Shown here: positions 8,928 through 18,179 of the stretch, one piece after another
Layout: the number at the start of each line of letters is the position of its first letter
Position numbering within the stretch: position 1 is the stretch's first letter
Source: Saprospiraceae bacterium
GTDB taxonomy: Bacteria > Bacteroidota > Bacteroidia > Chitinophagales > Saprospiraceae
Length of the DNA stretch: 50,711 bases
Assembly (NCBI GenBank): GCA_025056735.1
Contig: JANWVR010000140.1
Coordinates: 1 to 50,711, forward strand
Reading direction: 5' to 3'
Notes under the pieces: model-generated
The model's input: the letters and a program-made list of their open reading frames with translations, nothing else
Told to the model about the DNA's origin: nothing
The model's database searches: none
Made by a program: the position numbers and the translations under genes

Positions 8928-9704
8928 TTACCACAGCTTCCACGGCGCCTGGCCGCTGTTCCACAGGCGGTCTAAATTCATCTTATCGCGCAGGGTGTCC
9001 ATCGGATGCCAGAAACCCGGATGCTGATAGGTGAACAGCTCCCCGTCGGCCGCCAGTTTTTCTAACGGGGTACGCTCGAAGATGGTAGCATCACCTTCGG
9101 TGATGTAGTCGAACACTTTATATTCACACACAAAGAAGCCAGCGTTGATCCAGCCGCCCTGACCTTTGGGCTTCTCCACGAACTGGCTGACCTGGCCGCC
9201 CTCGCCAATGTCTAAGGCGCCAAAGCGGCCTTCGGGCTGGCTGGAGGTCATCGTGATGGCCCGCCCATGCGCGCGATGGAAGCGCAGCAGGGCGTTGAGG
9301 TCCACGTTCGACACGCCGTCACCATAGGTGAGCATAAACGGCTCACCGGGCTCAATATAGGGCTTGGCTCGCAACACGCGCCCGCCCGTCATGGTATCTA
9401 ATCCGGTGTCGAGCAGCGTTACGCGCCAGGGCTCGCTGACGTTGTTATGTACCTGCATCTCGTTGGAACGCAGGTCAAACGTTACATCAGAGTGGTGCAG
9501 AAAGTATTGCGCGAAGTACTCTTTGATGACATAAGCCTTATAGCCGCATAAGATGATAAAATCGGTATGCCCATAGTGGCCATAAATTTTCATGATGTGC
9601 CACAGAATAGGGCGGCCGCCGATTTCGACCATAGGCTTAGGACGCAATCCGGTTTCTTCGCTCAAACGCGAGCCATAACCGCCAGCGAGAATGAGTACTT
9701 TCAT
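8928..9704 (-). CDS. rfbF: Glucose-1-phosphate cytidylyltransferase
   Basis: The protein (258 residues) transfers CMP from CTP to glucose-1-phosphate, giving CDP-glucose, the precursor of 3,6-dideoxyhexoses in surface polysaccharides. The N terminus carries the nucleotidyltransferase motif LAGGYGSRLSEET followed by RPKPMVEIGGRPILWHIM. Later motifs include DTGLDTMTGGR and LTYGDGVSNVD (metal-binding Asp), and the WINAGFFVCE block. Length fits the RfbF family. It is the last gene of the same-strand polysaccharide run, 19 nt after the glycosyltransferase. CDP-glucose dehydratase (RfbG) and RfbH are not in the window, so the final sugar is unknown. Confidence 0.93.
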   Translation of the reverse strand: MKVLILAGGYGSRLSEETGLRPKPMVEIGGRPILWHIMKIYGHYGHTDFIILCGYKAYVIKEYFAQYFLHHSDVTFDLRSNEMQVHNNVSEPWRVTLLDTGLDTMTGGRVLRAKPYIEPGEPFMLTYGDGVSNVDLNALLRFHRAHGRAITMTSSQPEGRFGALDIGEGGQVSQFVEKPKGQGGWINAGFFVCEYKVFDYITEGDATIFERTPLEKLAADGELFTYQHPGFWHPMDTLRDKMNLDRLWNSGQAPWKLW

Positions 9705-9723
9705 AGAGACCGTGTTATTGGGT

Positions 9724-10602
9724 TTAGATAGGAAAGTAGCGAAAGAGTAGAGGGAGCAGCTGCAAGCGCTGCCTTAATGCTACCGAGGGTGTCCGATAAA
9801 GCGCTGAAAGGGTTTTCCGGAATATAACCGCCTTCTCCTCGCGCCTCAACGAGCGGCGGTTGTGGCGGTCAAAATCCAGTAAGATTTGCCCTAGCACACA
9901 CTGGTACTTGCGTTGGTTCTGACGTATCCGCTCCGCTGACCGAGAAGCATTCATGCCATGCCAGCGATAGGCCGTCGTGCGTTCAGGCAGAAAATGGACT
10001 TTGGCCCTCGCGGCCACATGCAACCACAAAAAATAGTCGGATATAGTATAGTCGCGCGAAGGGTCTATGTAAAAGTCATGCAGTAGCGACCGCCGCACCA
10101 CCGCCGTAGAGTTGTTGATGAAGTTACCCGTCAGCAACCGTACAAAGACATCTCCTTCGCCGTAGAACTCTCGAAGCGCCTCATACTCCGCTGCTACTAT
10201 GGGTTCCCCCGTCTCCGAAATGATTTCTACATCCGAATAAGACGCTCCGTAGTCTGAGTGGCTTTCTAAAAAATCCACCTGTTTTTGCAGTTTTTGTGGA
10301 TCTATCCAGACATCGTCGCCGTCGCAAATAGCCATATACTTCGCCGTACAGTAGGACAGCATGCGGGCAGTATTGGCAGTGATGCCCATATTGCGCTCAG
10401 CGGGCAGAAAAACCACCCGGTCGGGATATTTTTCGGCATATGCCCGGCAGATTTCTGGAGTGCTATCTTTCGAGCAATCTTCGCCAACGAAGAGCTTCAC
10501 CATAAAGTCGGTCTGCTGCGCCAACACCCCTTCGATCGCTTGGGCGATGTAACGCTCTGAGTTATAGGCTAGCATGTACACGTGGACAGCGACGGCGGAC
10601 AT
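9724..10602 (-). CDS. Family 2 (GT-A) glycosyltransferase
   Basis: The 292-residue protein has a GT2 fold at the N terminus: VHVYMLAYNSERYIAQAIEG, then a nucleotide-binding FVGEDCSKDSTPEI and the metal-binding DGDD motif (MAICDGDDVWIDP) at about 95. The motif DVEIISETGEPIV and the RSLLHDFYIDPSRDYTISDYF segment follow, typical of transferases adding single sugars to a lipid-linked oligosaccharide on the cytoplasmic face. It lies 86 nt after the flippase and 19 nt before rfbF in the same run. Donor and acceptor cannot be read from the sequence. Confidence 0.88.
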   Translation of the reverse strand: MSAVAVHVYMLAYNSERYIAQAIEGVLAQQTDFMVKLFVGEDCSKDSTPEICRAYAEKYPDRVVFLPAERNMGITANTARMLSYCTAKYMAICDGDDVWIDPQKLQKQVDFLESHSDYGASYSDVEIISETGEPIVAAEYEALREFYGEGDVFVRLLTGNFINNSTAVVRRSLLHDFYIDPSRDYTISDYFLWLHVAARAKVHFLPERTTAYRWHGMNASRSAERIRQNQRKYQCVLGQILLDFDRHNRRSLRREEKAVIFRKTLSALYRTPSVALRQRLQLLPLLFRYFPI

Positions 10603-10641
10603 TGTTCTGTTTTTATTAAGAGGAATATTATTAAGGATACC

Positions 10642-10659
10642 GATAGGATAGATAGGATA
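10642..10659. repeat. Tandem 9-bp repeat (2 copies) between wzx and the glycosyltransferase
   Basis: GATAGGATA occurs twice head to tail at 10642-10650 and 10651-10659, in the short gap between the two polysaccharide genes. Slipped-strand change here would alter spacing only, not a reading frame. Confidence 0.6.
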
Positions 10660-10688
10660 CGTCGAGAGATGGAGCGGTTATGACAAAC

Positions 10689-12152
10689 TCAGCTCCGTTT
10701 ACCTACCATTTTCAGTGCCCTTGGAAGAAGAGTATGTCGGATGAACTGCATTTCCTCAGTTTTAACCAGCAAATGCAGGAGTAAATAAACCAATCCAGCA
10801 GCAAAGGCCAGGAGTGCCAACGATAATATACTGGGCGCAAACGGTGCGTTTCTCAACGAATAAACTAACCCGCCTACCAGAGCACTAATGAGCAGGGTCG
10901 GCGCAATGTCGCGCAGCTGCTCGGCAAGCGAATAGCGCAGCAACTGCTTTGAGTACCACACGTTGATAAAAAGATTGATGTAGGCAGCAATGACTTCGCC
11001 AATAATAAGGCCGTAAATCCCAAACGGGATACCGGCAAAAATGGCCAGCGTGATGACCATCTTCTTGAGTATCTCCAGCCGCAGGCTCAAATCGGAGCGG
11101 CCCAGCACCAACAACATATTCAAGTTGACGGTGCTGAAATGAATGGTCAGGCCCGACAGGCAGAGCAACTGCAGCATGGGCACACACGGCAGCCATTTTT
11201 CACCGACCAGCACCATCACCACTGGCTCAGCCAGCACAGCCAGTACCGTCAGAGCCGGTACAATAACGAACGAACTCAGTTGCAACATCTTGCGGTAGCC
11301 TGCCTTGAGCTTTTCGCGGTCGTCCTGTAGCTTGGCCAACACCGGATACGTTACCGACTGCACCGTGCGAAACAGGGTGTTGATGACCATGTTGGTGAAA
11401 TTACCCGCCTGGCTGTAAAAGCCTAAGGACGCCGCGCTAAAAAAGCGTCCGATGAGCAGCTTGTAAATGTGGAAATAAAACTTGTCCAACACTGCAGCCG
11501 CCAGGATGCGCCAGCCAAAGCCAAAAAGCCGCCGAAAAGACTCCCGGCTAAACTGCCCGCTAGGCCACCACCCGACCAGTACCCAGTACAAAACCGTAGC
11601 AACCAAGTCCAACACCATGAAACGCGCCACCAAACTCCACACGCCATAGCCCCAATAAGCCATAGAGATCGCTACACTACCCGAAAGCGCTACGCCGGCC
11701 AATCGCACCAGCGTTTGTGTCTTGAAGTCAATCTGCTGGATGAGCACGCTGTGCTGCACGATGGACAGCGCATTGACGATGAGGCTGATGCCCATGACGC
11801 GCACAATCGTCGTCAGCAGCGGCTGATGGAAAAAGGCAGCGATGTAAGGTGCCGACGCGAAAAGCACGCCATACAGCAGGACTGCTGCAATGAGATTGAA
11901 GATAAACGTCGTGGACTTGTCCGCCTCACTAATGGTCTTCTCCCGAATAAGGGCCGTGGAAAACCCACTCTCGACAAACACTGCCGAAAAGTCGAAGAAA
12001 ATCATGACCATGGCCACTACGCCAAAGTCTTCGGGCGACAACAGGCGAGCCAGCAGAATGGTAACAACGAAGCTGAGTACGCTGCCGCTAAACCTGTCCA
12101 AAATTGCCCAACCCACTGCCGCCAGCGAGCGCTCACTGAGGCTTTGAGCCAT
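10689..12152 (-). CDS. Lipopolysaccharide/exopolysaccharide flippase, Wzx type (MOP superfamily)
   Basis: This 487-residue multipass membrane protein has about 12-14 hydrophobic helices with short loops. The N terminus (AVGWAILDRFSGSVLSFVVTILLARLLSPEDFG) is the typical start of polysaccharide export flippases related to WzxC: a helix followed by ARLLSPEDFGVVAM. The conserved mid-region FYSQAGNFTNMVINTLFRTVQSVTYPVLAKLQDD supports the same family. It would move undecaprenyl-linked repeat units across the inner membrane. It starts 18 nt after the Wzc stop. A long plus-strand frame on its opposite strand (11469-12440) is a compositional shadow. Confidence 0.9.
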   Translation of the reverse strand: MAQSLSERSLAAVGWAILDRFSGSVLSFVVTILLARLLSPEDFGVVAMVMIFFDFSAVFVESGFSTALIREKTISEADKSTTFIFNLIAAVLLYGVLFASAPYIAAFFHQPLLTTIVRVMGISLIVNALSIVQHSVLIQQIDFKTQTLVRLAGVALSGSVAISMAYWGYGVWSLVARFMVLDLVATVLYWVLVGWWPSGQFSRESFRRLFGFGWRILAAAVLDKFYFHIYKLLIGRFFSAASLGFYSQAGNFTNMVINTLFRTVQSVTYPVLAKLQDDREKLKAGYRKMLQLSSFVIVPALTVLAVLAEPVVMVLVGEKWLPCVPMLQLLCLSGLTIHFSTVNLNMLLVLGRSDLSLRLEILKKMVITLAIFAGIPFGIYGLIIGEVIAAYINLFINVWYSKQLLRYSLAEQLRDIAPTLLISALVGGLVYSLRNAPFAPSILSLALLAFAAGLVYLLLHLLVKTEEMQFIRHTLLPRALKMVGKRS

Positions 12153-12170
12153 GACACTGTGCCCTCTCCG

Positions 12171-14537
12171 TTAGTTAAAGTTAGAAGATTTGGGCTTCAC
12201 CTTGCTCTTGTATTGCTGCTTGGTGCGACGCTCCGGCTCGTAGTAGCTCTTGCTCTTGCCGTTGTAGCCGTATCCGTAGCCGTATGTAGCGCTGCCGTAG
12301 CCGGGCTTATTGAAAGGTACGCCATTGAGCACGATAAAGGGCCGGTTCAGCTTATCGTTTTTGGCAATGTCGTCTATGATTCGGATTTGCCCCTTGTAGG
12401 TATAGCCCGAACGCACTACGTACAGCGTGGCGTCGGCTAAGTCGCGCATCTGGAGGGCGTCAGCCACCAACCCCACAGGGGGGGCGTCGAGGATAATGTA
12501 GTCATAGCGCTCGCGCATCTCGGCAATCAGATCGCGCAGACGCGACGACAGAATGAGCTCGCCCGGATTGGGCGGAACCGGACCACTGCCAATAAAGTCC
12601 AGGTTAAGATGTAACCCTGTGTTGCGCACCACCTGCGAGGGCTTCATCGAGTGGTCAATGATGTAATTGACCACGCCGTCTTCGCCCGGTTCAATGCTCA
12701 TGTAAGTCTCTTGCTTGGGCCGCCGAAGGTCTAACTCCACGATGAGCACCTTTTTGCCCGAAAGGGCCAGCGTCATGCCGAGGTTGAGGGTGATGAAAGA
12801 TTTGCCCTCGCCCGAAGTGCTGGACGTCATCAATAGAGTTTTAATTGGCGCATTAGGCGAAATGAACGCTAAGTTGGCTCGTAATAATCGAAACATTTCG
12901 GCGATGGCGGTGCGGCTGTTCTCGCGCACCACAAGTTTTTCCTTGCTGGCGCTCTGTCCCAACACGCCATAAATAGGCACCGACGTCAGGCGGCTGATGT
13001 CGTCTTCCGTGTGCACTTTGTCGTCGAGGCTTTCGATGAGCATGATCAGCCCAATGGGTAGGGCTAACCCTAAAAAGAAGGCAATCAGCCAGATCTGATT
13101 GGGTTTTGGACTGAGTTTGGCGTAGCTAAGCGCTGGTGGCTCCACGATGATGCCCTTCGGACTGGTAACCGCCATTGAAATAGCAGCTTCTTCGCGTTTT
13201 TGCAACAGGTAGAGGTAGAGCTTTTCTTTGACATCTTTTTGACGCTCGATTTCGAGCAATTCGCGCTCGCGACGCGGCAGGCTGGACATGCGCCCCTCTA
13301 AGGCAGCACGGGCGCTCTTGGTGGCGCCGGTTGCAATTTCTAGGTCCCGACGAATGGCTCGAATGTTTTCGATAATCGTCTCGCGCAGGTTTTGGATTTC
13401 CCGCTGCGTCAGCAACAACTCTGGGTTGGCCGGGCCATAGTTCAACTCCATTCTTTTGCGCTCATCGAGCAGCTGATTAAATCGTTGCAGTTGCGCCGTT
13501 AGCGCCGGATTGTTGGTGCTCAGGTTGGTCGGCACGAACTCGAAGTTGTTGCGGTTCTTAATCAGAAAGTCCTCGATGGCCGTCAAAATCTGCATCTGCA
13601 CTTCGCCGGAGGTAATCTCTTTGTTGTAGGACGACATCTCAGCCATCAGCTGCGTACCCTCGGCGCTAAGTTGGATGACTTCGTTGGCGCGGCGGTAGGC
13701 TTCCAGACTTCGCTCTGCGTCGGAGAGCGTCTCAGCAATCAGGTTGATGCGCTCGTTGACCATTTCAATGGTACTCTCATAGGCCTTATTGCGCAAGGCA
13801 ACACTATTGGCATTGTAAGCCTCCAGCAGCTCTACCAAAATATCGCGGGCGCGCTCTGCAGAATGGTCTTTGAGCGACACTTTCAGGGTGCTGGACTGTT
13901 CACCCATGATTTCCACCTTGATGGACTCCGCATAGCCCTTTGCCGTGCCGTATTCTGATAAAATGAGGATGCCAATCTTCGTATCGGCATATTGGCCAGG
14001 CTTGCGCGACAACGTCAGAGCGCCCATAGGCAGTTTGAGCTCTTTGCCAAACTCGCCCTCATACACCTGGCCATATTCCTCCAATTCGAGAGAATAGCCG
14101 CCTCGGCCATTGTCGGTTAGAATGCCGTAGATCTCGGTGTCCGGCGTCTGAGGGTGCCAGGAAACCACGTACACCGGGCTGTCTTTATAAAGCACCTTCT
14201 TCTTGAAGCCATCAATGCTGGTGTACTGGTAGTTCAGGTTTAGCTTTTTAACTACCTCCAGCATGATAGGTGTCGATGTGAGTACTAAAGTCTCATTCTC
14301 AAGAATCTTGTTTTTCTTGCCCAGCCCCAGTTCGGTGAAAATGATCTCCGCTCCGGGCTGACCGGCATTTTCGTCGTCTTTTATCAAGATCAGCCCTTCA
14401 GATTTGTACACTGGCAGGGCGTACTTTAAATAGAAATAAGCGCCAAGGAGAGCACCTCCCAAGAAAAGGACGAACAGGTACCAATAGCGCACGCCTTTGT
14501 AAAGCAGTTGCTTAATGTCTAATTGATTATTTCCCAT
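12171..14537 (-). CDS. Polysaccharide co-polymerase / tyrosine autokinase, Wzc type
   Basis: The 788-residue protein joins an N-terminal Wzz domain (membrane helix about 14-36, YLFVLFLGGALLGAYFYL) to a large coiled-coil periplasmic region, a second helix near residue 480 (PKPNQIWLIAFFLGLALPIG) and a C-terminal BY-kinase domain. Kinase motifs are Walker A SSTSGEGKS (about 565-573), Walker A' VLIVELDLRRPK and Walker B YIILDAPPVGLVAD. The C-terminal 45 residues are rich in Tyr (YGYGYGYNG, SKSYYEPERR), the usual autophosphorylation cluster. It controls chain length and export of polysaccharide. Bacteroidota loci normally place a Wza-type exporter next to this gene; none is present here. It starts 68 nt after wbpB. 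Confidence 0.94.
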   Translation of the reverse strand: MGNNQLDIKQLLYKGVRYWYLFVLFLGGALLGAYFYLKYALPVYKSEGLILIKDDENAGQPGAEIIFTELGLGKKNKILENETLVLTSTPIMLEVVKKLNLNYQYTSIDGFKKKVLYKDSPVYVVSWHPQTPDTEIYGILTDNGRGGYSLELEEYGQVYEGEFGKELKLPMGALTLSRKPGQYADTKIGILILSEYGTAKGYAESIKVEIMGEQSSTLKVSLKDHSAERARDILVELLEAYNANSVALRNKAYESTIEMVNERINLIAETLSDAERSLEAYRRANEVIQLSAEGTQLMAEMSSYNKEITSGEVQMQILTAIEDFLIKNRNNFEFVPTNLSTNNPALTAQLQRFNQLLDERKRMELNYGPANPELLLTQREIQNLRETIIENIRAIRRDLEIATGATKSARAALEGRMSSLPRRERELLEIERQKDVKEKLYLYLLQKREEAAISMAVTSPKGIIVEPPALSYAKLSPKPNQIWLIAFFLGLALPIGLIMLIESLDDKVHTEDDISRLTSVPIYGVLGQSASKEKLVVRENSRTAIAEMFRLLRANLAFISPNAPIKTLLMTSSTSGEGKSFITLNLGMTLALSGKKVLIVELDLRRPKQETYMSIEPGEDGVVNYIIDHSMKPSQVVRNTGLHLNLDFIGSGPVPPNPGELILSSRLRDLIAEMRERYDYIILDAPPVGLVADALQMRDLADATLYVVRSGYTYKGQIRIIDDIAKNDKLNRPFIVLNGVPFNKPGYGSATYGYGYGYNGKSKSYYEPERRTKQQYKSKVKPKSSNFN

Positions 14538-14605
14538 AGTATAGGTCGGTTTTAAAGTGCAGCGAATTTACAGGTTCCTCAGGTTCTGGGCAACAATCGT
14601 TCCGA

Positions 14606-15580
14606 TTATTCGCGCTCGAACGGATGCGGCGCTAACGGAAGTTTGGCAAGCGGGTGGTAGTACTCCCCGTTTAGCCCTACGGGCTGGGCAGTCCGAATTT
14701 GATAAACGAGTTCTACTGCCTGAGCGGCCTCGTCCAAGGAGAAGCCCTGCCCTTCCAGAATTTTCTGGTAGCTCAGGGTATGTAAGTCGGTAAAGCCCTC
14801 GCTGAATTCGACCTCGCGGCCCTCCACGGTGATAGACCGGAAGGTGCGCTGGCCGTTGGATGGCTGGAGCGCCTGGGCCAAAACGTCGTAGTTAATGCTC
14901 AAGAACCAGTTGACGCGCGCTCTTTCCAACCGCAAGAAACCACAGGCACGGTCGTGTGTGTGGATGTAGACGCGATTTTCGAGCACCTCGCCGAAAATCC
15001 AGTGCAACATGTCGAAGAAGTGAATGCCGATGTTGGTAGCAATGCCGCCCGATTTTTCGATGTTACCCTTCCAACTAGCGTAATACCAGCGCCCGCGCGA
15101 GGTGATATAAGTGAGGTCTACGTCAAAAATTTTGTCCTTGGGCGAAGCATCCACATAACGTTTGAGTTCCTGTAGGGCTGGGTGCAGACGCAGTTGAAGG
15201 ATGGTGTAGACACGCCGACCCGTTTCCTGTTCGATTTCACGCAAACCGTCTACGTTCCAGGGATTAAGCACCAAAGGTTTTTCGCAAATAACATCGGCGT
15301 TGTTGCGCAACCCGAAGCGAATATGCGCATCGTGCAGGTAATTGGGCGAGCATACGCTTACGTAGTGTACCGGTCGCCCTGCTCGCGCCAACTTGTTGAC
15401 ATGGCGGTCGAAGCGCTCAAATTCCGTGAAGAAGGCAGCATCCGGGAAGTAACTGTCAATGACGCCGACCGAGTCGTTTGGATCGAAGGCTGTCACAAGG
15501 AGGTTACCGGTGTCTTTGATGGCGCGCATGTGACGGGGAGCAACATAACCAGCCGCGCCAATGAGGGCAAAGCGTTTCAT
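14606..15580 (-). CDS. wbpB: UDP-N-acetyl-2-amino-2-deoxyglucuronate oxidase (WbpB/WlbA-like)
   Basis: The 324-residue protein belongs to the Gfo/Idh/MocA NAD(P)-dependent oxidoreductases. The N terminus MKRFALIGAAGYVAPRHM contains the Rossmann glycine motif and the APRHM segment typical of WbpB/WlbA; FDPNDSVGVIDSYFPDAAFF follows. The catalytic motif is VICEKPLVLNP near residue 97. WbpB oxidises C3 of UDP-GlcNAcA to the 3-keto form before transamination by WbpE. The ATG at 15580 was chosen over upstream in-frame starts because it gives the family N terminus and the correct length. It follows the WbpD-like gene by 37 nt. WbpE and WbpA are absent from the window. Confidence 0.9.
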   Translation of the reverse strand: MKRFALIGAAGYVAPRHMRAIKDTGNLLVTAFDPNDSVGVIDSYFPDAAFFTEFERFDRHVNKLARAGRPVHYVSVCSPNYLHDAHIRFGLRNNADVICEKPLVLNPWNVDGLREIEQETGRRVYTILQLRLHPALQELKRYVDASPKDKIFDVDLTYITSRGRWYYASWKGNIEKSGGIATNIGIHFFDMLHWIFGEVLENRVYIHTHDRACGFLRLERARVNWFLSINYDVLAQALQPSNGQRTFRSITVEGREVEFSEGFTDLHTLSYQKILEGQGFSLDEAAQAVELVYQIRTAQPVGLNGEYYHPLAKLPLAPHPFERE

Positions 15581-15617
15581 AATCGGGAAAATGGTAAAAA
15601 AGATGGTCGAAAAGTGC

Positions 15618-16205
15618 TCAGGAAACTTTTTTAACCCGGCCATCCCGCAGCTCGTAGCGTTCGCCGCTGCCCGGGCAGATGGCTTGTCCACGATCATCGA
15701 AATGGAGCCGCTCGCCGTACTCGCTCATCCAACCAATCTGACGGGCAGGATTGCCTACGACCAGGGCGTACGGTAGTACGTCCTTCGTCACTACTGCGCC
15801 GGCGCCGATAAAAGCAAAATCGCCAATGTCGTAGCCACACACGATGGTCGCATTGGCGCCAATACTGGCCCCACGTCCTACGCGCGTCCGGCGGTATTCG
15901 CTCTTGCGCTCTACAGCACTGCGTGGGTTGAGCACATTGGTAAACACCATAGAAGGCCCCAGAAAAACGTCGTCGGCGCACTCTACGCCGGTATAAATAG
16001 ACACGTTATTCTGTACTTTGACGTTATTGCCCAGCACAACTCCACTGGCGACGAAAACATTCTGGCCCAGAATACAATTACGACCGATGCGGGCACCTGG
16101 CATGATATGACAAAAATGCCAGATGCGGGAGCCTTCGCCAATTTCACAGCCTTCGTCCAAAACGGCCGTCGGATGCGCATAAAAATGGGGTGTGGATGAG
16201 GGCAT
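15618..16205 (-). CDS. wbpD: UDP-3-amino-2-acetamido-uronate N-acetyltransferase (WbpD/WlbB-like, left-handed beta-helix)
   Basis: The 195-residue protein is built of hexapeptide repeats forming a left-handed beta-helix ([72 protein letters not shown]). The IWHFCHI and FTNVLNPRS motifs are characteristic of WbpD/WlbB, which acetylate the 3-amino group of UDP-2-acetamido-3-amino-glucuronate with acetyl-CoA. It sits directly upstream of wbpB in transcription order, as in the Pseudomonas and Bordetella loci. Together with WbpB and the epimerase-like gene at 16947 this points to a 2,3-diacetamido-uronic acid in the surface polysaccharide. Confidence 0.9.
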   Translation of the reverse strand: MPSSTPHFYAHPTAVLDEGCEIGEGSRIWHFCHIMPGARIGRNCILGQNVFVASGVVLGNNVKVQNNVSIYTGVECADDVFLGPSMVFTNVLNPRSAVERKSEYRRTRVGRGASIGANATIVCGYDIGDFAFIGAGAVVTKDVLPYALVVGNPARQIGWMSEYGERLHFDDRGQAICPGSGERYELRDGRVKKVS

Positions 16206-16946
16206 ATTTTTATCTTATCGAAAAAGTTGCTTTTGATAAAATGACCGGTCAAACTGGACGTATCTCCTCAAAGCCAAAAGTCATGCCAGCCCACGAGCCT
16301 TAAATATACCAAGGCGAAGGTACAACAGATAAAGATATTCGTAGTCGGAAGAAAAAGAGCCTCTCAACCGTTTCAAGATAAAGCCTCGATCTGGCATTCA
16401 ACATACGCCTGCAAAGACAACCCGCCGGCCGAAAACAGAAACCTGAGAGTCTTAAATTTTACTCAAACTTCACGTTGACCGGCAACGCATTAAGCACGCC
16501 CGCCCTCAAAAGTGTGGGCTCTGGCACATTTGCATCGTTCAATCTAGCGTGTTCGCTCAAGGCATTCGAATGGTGATATCGCTTTGTGGGCGCACCTGTT
16601 AGCCCTGTCTTAGCGCGTGTTAACTCAGCTCCTCCTTCGCCGGCCCAGGGACGTCTAAAGTTGACGCTACGACTCGCCTTAAGGAAGAATGCTTCGTGAA
16701 ATAAAAAAGGCGAAATTGTCTTCCAGTTGTCATTTTTTAGCCCTATTAACCAGCCTTGCGCAAGCCAGCAACGACATGGCAGTCTCCTTTTTTGCAGCGC
16801 CCAAAATCAGGAGTTGCTAAGGGCGCCAGGCGTTGCGGAAGTGCTTCCCTTCGCGGTTCTCTGCGGCTTTAGGCTCCTGCGCAATTGAGCCGCGATGGGA
16901 TCCTGTAGGAGACCTGGGCTAACTGGAGTCAATAAGATGTGGCTAC
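16206..16946. other. 741-bp gap inside the polysaccharide run
   Basis: No gene with a normal start is seen. An imperfect palindrome occupies 16215-16239 just before the wbpD start (TTATC...GATAA arms) and could be an operator. On the minus strand a frame is open from 16806 to a TAA at 16459-16461 (115 sense codons), has no ATG, and ends in a hydrophobic motif LNALPVNVKFE; it could be a decayed gene fragment or a shared non-coding element. No TAnnTTTG element was found upstream of wbpD; TATATTTA near 16300 is the closest. Confidence 0.5.
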
Positions 16947-18161
16947 TTACTGGTCAGAATAAACGGGAGTCTCCCTCCTGTAGGGCAGCGTGCTTATAGT
17001 TTCGGGCGTTGAGTCTCCGGTAAAGGGCATGGTACGGGTAAGTACGCGCGCGATACGCTCGGCAGCCCTTCCATCCCAGAGCGGGGGGCGGACGGCTGGC
17101 GACGTAGCAGCCGACCAGAAACGTTGGAGCCATTCCACTACTGCCGCAGGGTGCTCTGGGCTGAGGAGAACGTTGGCGCCATATTGCAGCGTGATAGGGC
17201 GCTCGGTACTCGGGCGCAGCGTCAGGCAGGGCACACCCAGCACCGTGGTTTCCTCTTGCACTCCGCCAGAGTCGGTAAGCACAGCACGGGCATTTTTTTG
17301 CAGACAAACCATATCGGAATACGGCACTGGTCGAAGCAACGCCACGGTCGGGCAGGTAGACAGTGCTGCCCATAGCTGCTGCTGGTGCAACTTCTGTTCG
17401 GTTCGAGGATGCACAGGAAACACCAAGAGCCTCTGCTGGCTGACATCAAGTAAAAGTCTGACCAAGCGTCGAAGGCGCTGCGGCGAGTCCACGTTTTCGG
17501 CGCGGTGAAAGGTGCACAAGACGTAGCCGTTGGCCCAGCTGTTTTCAGGGCTGAGGACCTGCTCCGTGTAAGCGTGTTGATGTACGACCTGCTGCCAGGG
17601 TTTATGGCTAGCTGCAGGGAGGGTTTGTAGCAGTGCGTCAATAAGCACATTTCCTACTAAGTGAATTCGTTCGGGAGCGATGCCCTCGCGCAGCAAGTTG
17701 GCTACGGCGGAGGGCTCAGTGGCAAAAAGCACTTGAGCAAGGCGGTCGGCAAAGATGCGGTTTTGCTCCTCAGCCATTTCTTGGTCGCCACAACGCAGGC
17801 CTGCCTCTACGTGCGCCAGCGGTAGGCCAGCGCGATAAGCGGCTAAGGCACCCGCGGCAGCGGTAGTTACATCGCCGATGACAACCGTCCAGTCGGGATG
17901 CAAAGCGCGCAGGAGCGGTTCAAGGGCGGCAGCCAGTGCCACTCGGCTTAAAGGGCGGTTAGAAGTACTATCGGCAGGGATGCAGCGTATAGGCGTAGGT
18001 AGGCCCAGTTCTTTGAAGAACACATCGCACATTTCGGGCTGCCAATGCTGGCCCGTGTGCACCAGCAGTAGTCGCACCTGGGGCATCTGACTTAATGCAC
18101 GCCACAATGGAGCCGCCTTGATAAAGTTGGGCCGCGCTCCCACAAGCAAAGTAATGGTCAT
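16947..18161 (-). CDS. wecB: UDP-N-acetylglucosamine 2-epimerase (WecB/WbpI family)
   Basis: The 404-residue protein has the family motifs: GARPNFIKAAPLWRAL at the N terminus, VHTGQHW, VIGDVTTAAAGALAAYRAG, HVEAGLRCGDQEMAEEQNR, TFHRAENVD, FPVHPRT, and LTDSGGVQEETTVLGVPCLTLRPSTERP. These enzymes invert C2 of UDP-GlcNAc (WecB) or of UDP-diacetamido-glucuronate (WbpI). Given the WbpB and WbpD homologues downstream, a WbpI-like role giving a mannuronate derivative is possible; motifs alone do not separate the two. It begins 18 nt after the histidine kinase stop and so probably shares its transcript. Confidence 0.9.
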   Translation of the reverse strand: MTITLLVGARPNFIKAAPLWRALSQMPQVRLLLVHTGQHWQPEMCDVFFKELGLPTPIRCIPADSTSNRPLSRVALAAALEPLLRALHPDWTVVIGDVTTAAAGALAAYRAGLPLAHVEAGLRCGDQEMAEEQNRIFADRLAQVLFATEPSAVANLLREGIAPERIHLVGNVLIDALLQTLPAASHKPWQQVVHQHAYTEQVLSPENSWANGYVLCTFHRAENVDSPQRLRRLVRLLLDVSQQRLLVFPVHPRTEQKLHQQQLWAALSTCPTVALLRPVPYSDMVCLQKNARAVLTDSGGVQEETTVLGVPCLTLRPSTERPITLQYGANVLLSPEHPAAVVEWLQRFWSAATSPAVRPPLWDGRAAERIARVLTRTMPFTGDSTPETISTLPYRRETPVYSDQ

Positions 18162-18179
18162 ATGGCCACGACGCTGGAC

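Noticed and set aside
11469-12440. Long plus-strand frame (323 codons) opposite the flippase and the Wzc gene end
   Set aside because: It is a low-complexity, Arg/Gln/His-rich translation lying entirely opposite two well-supported genes, with no recognisable domain.
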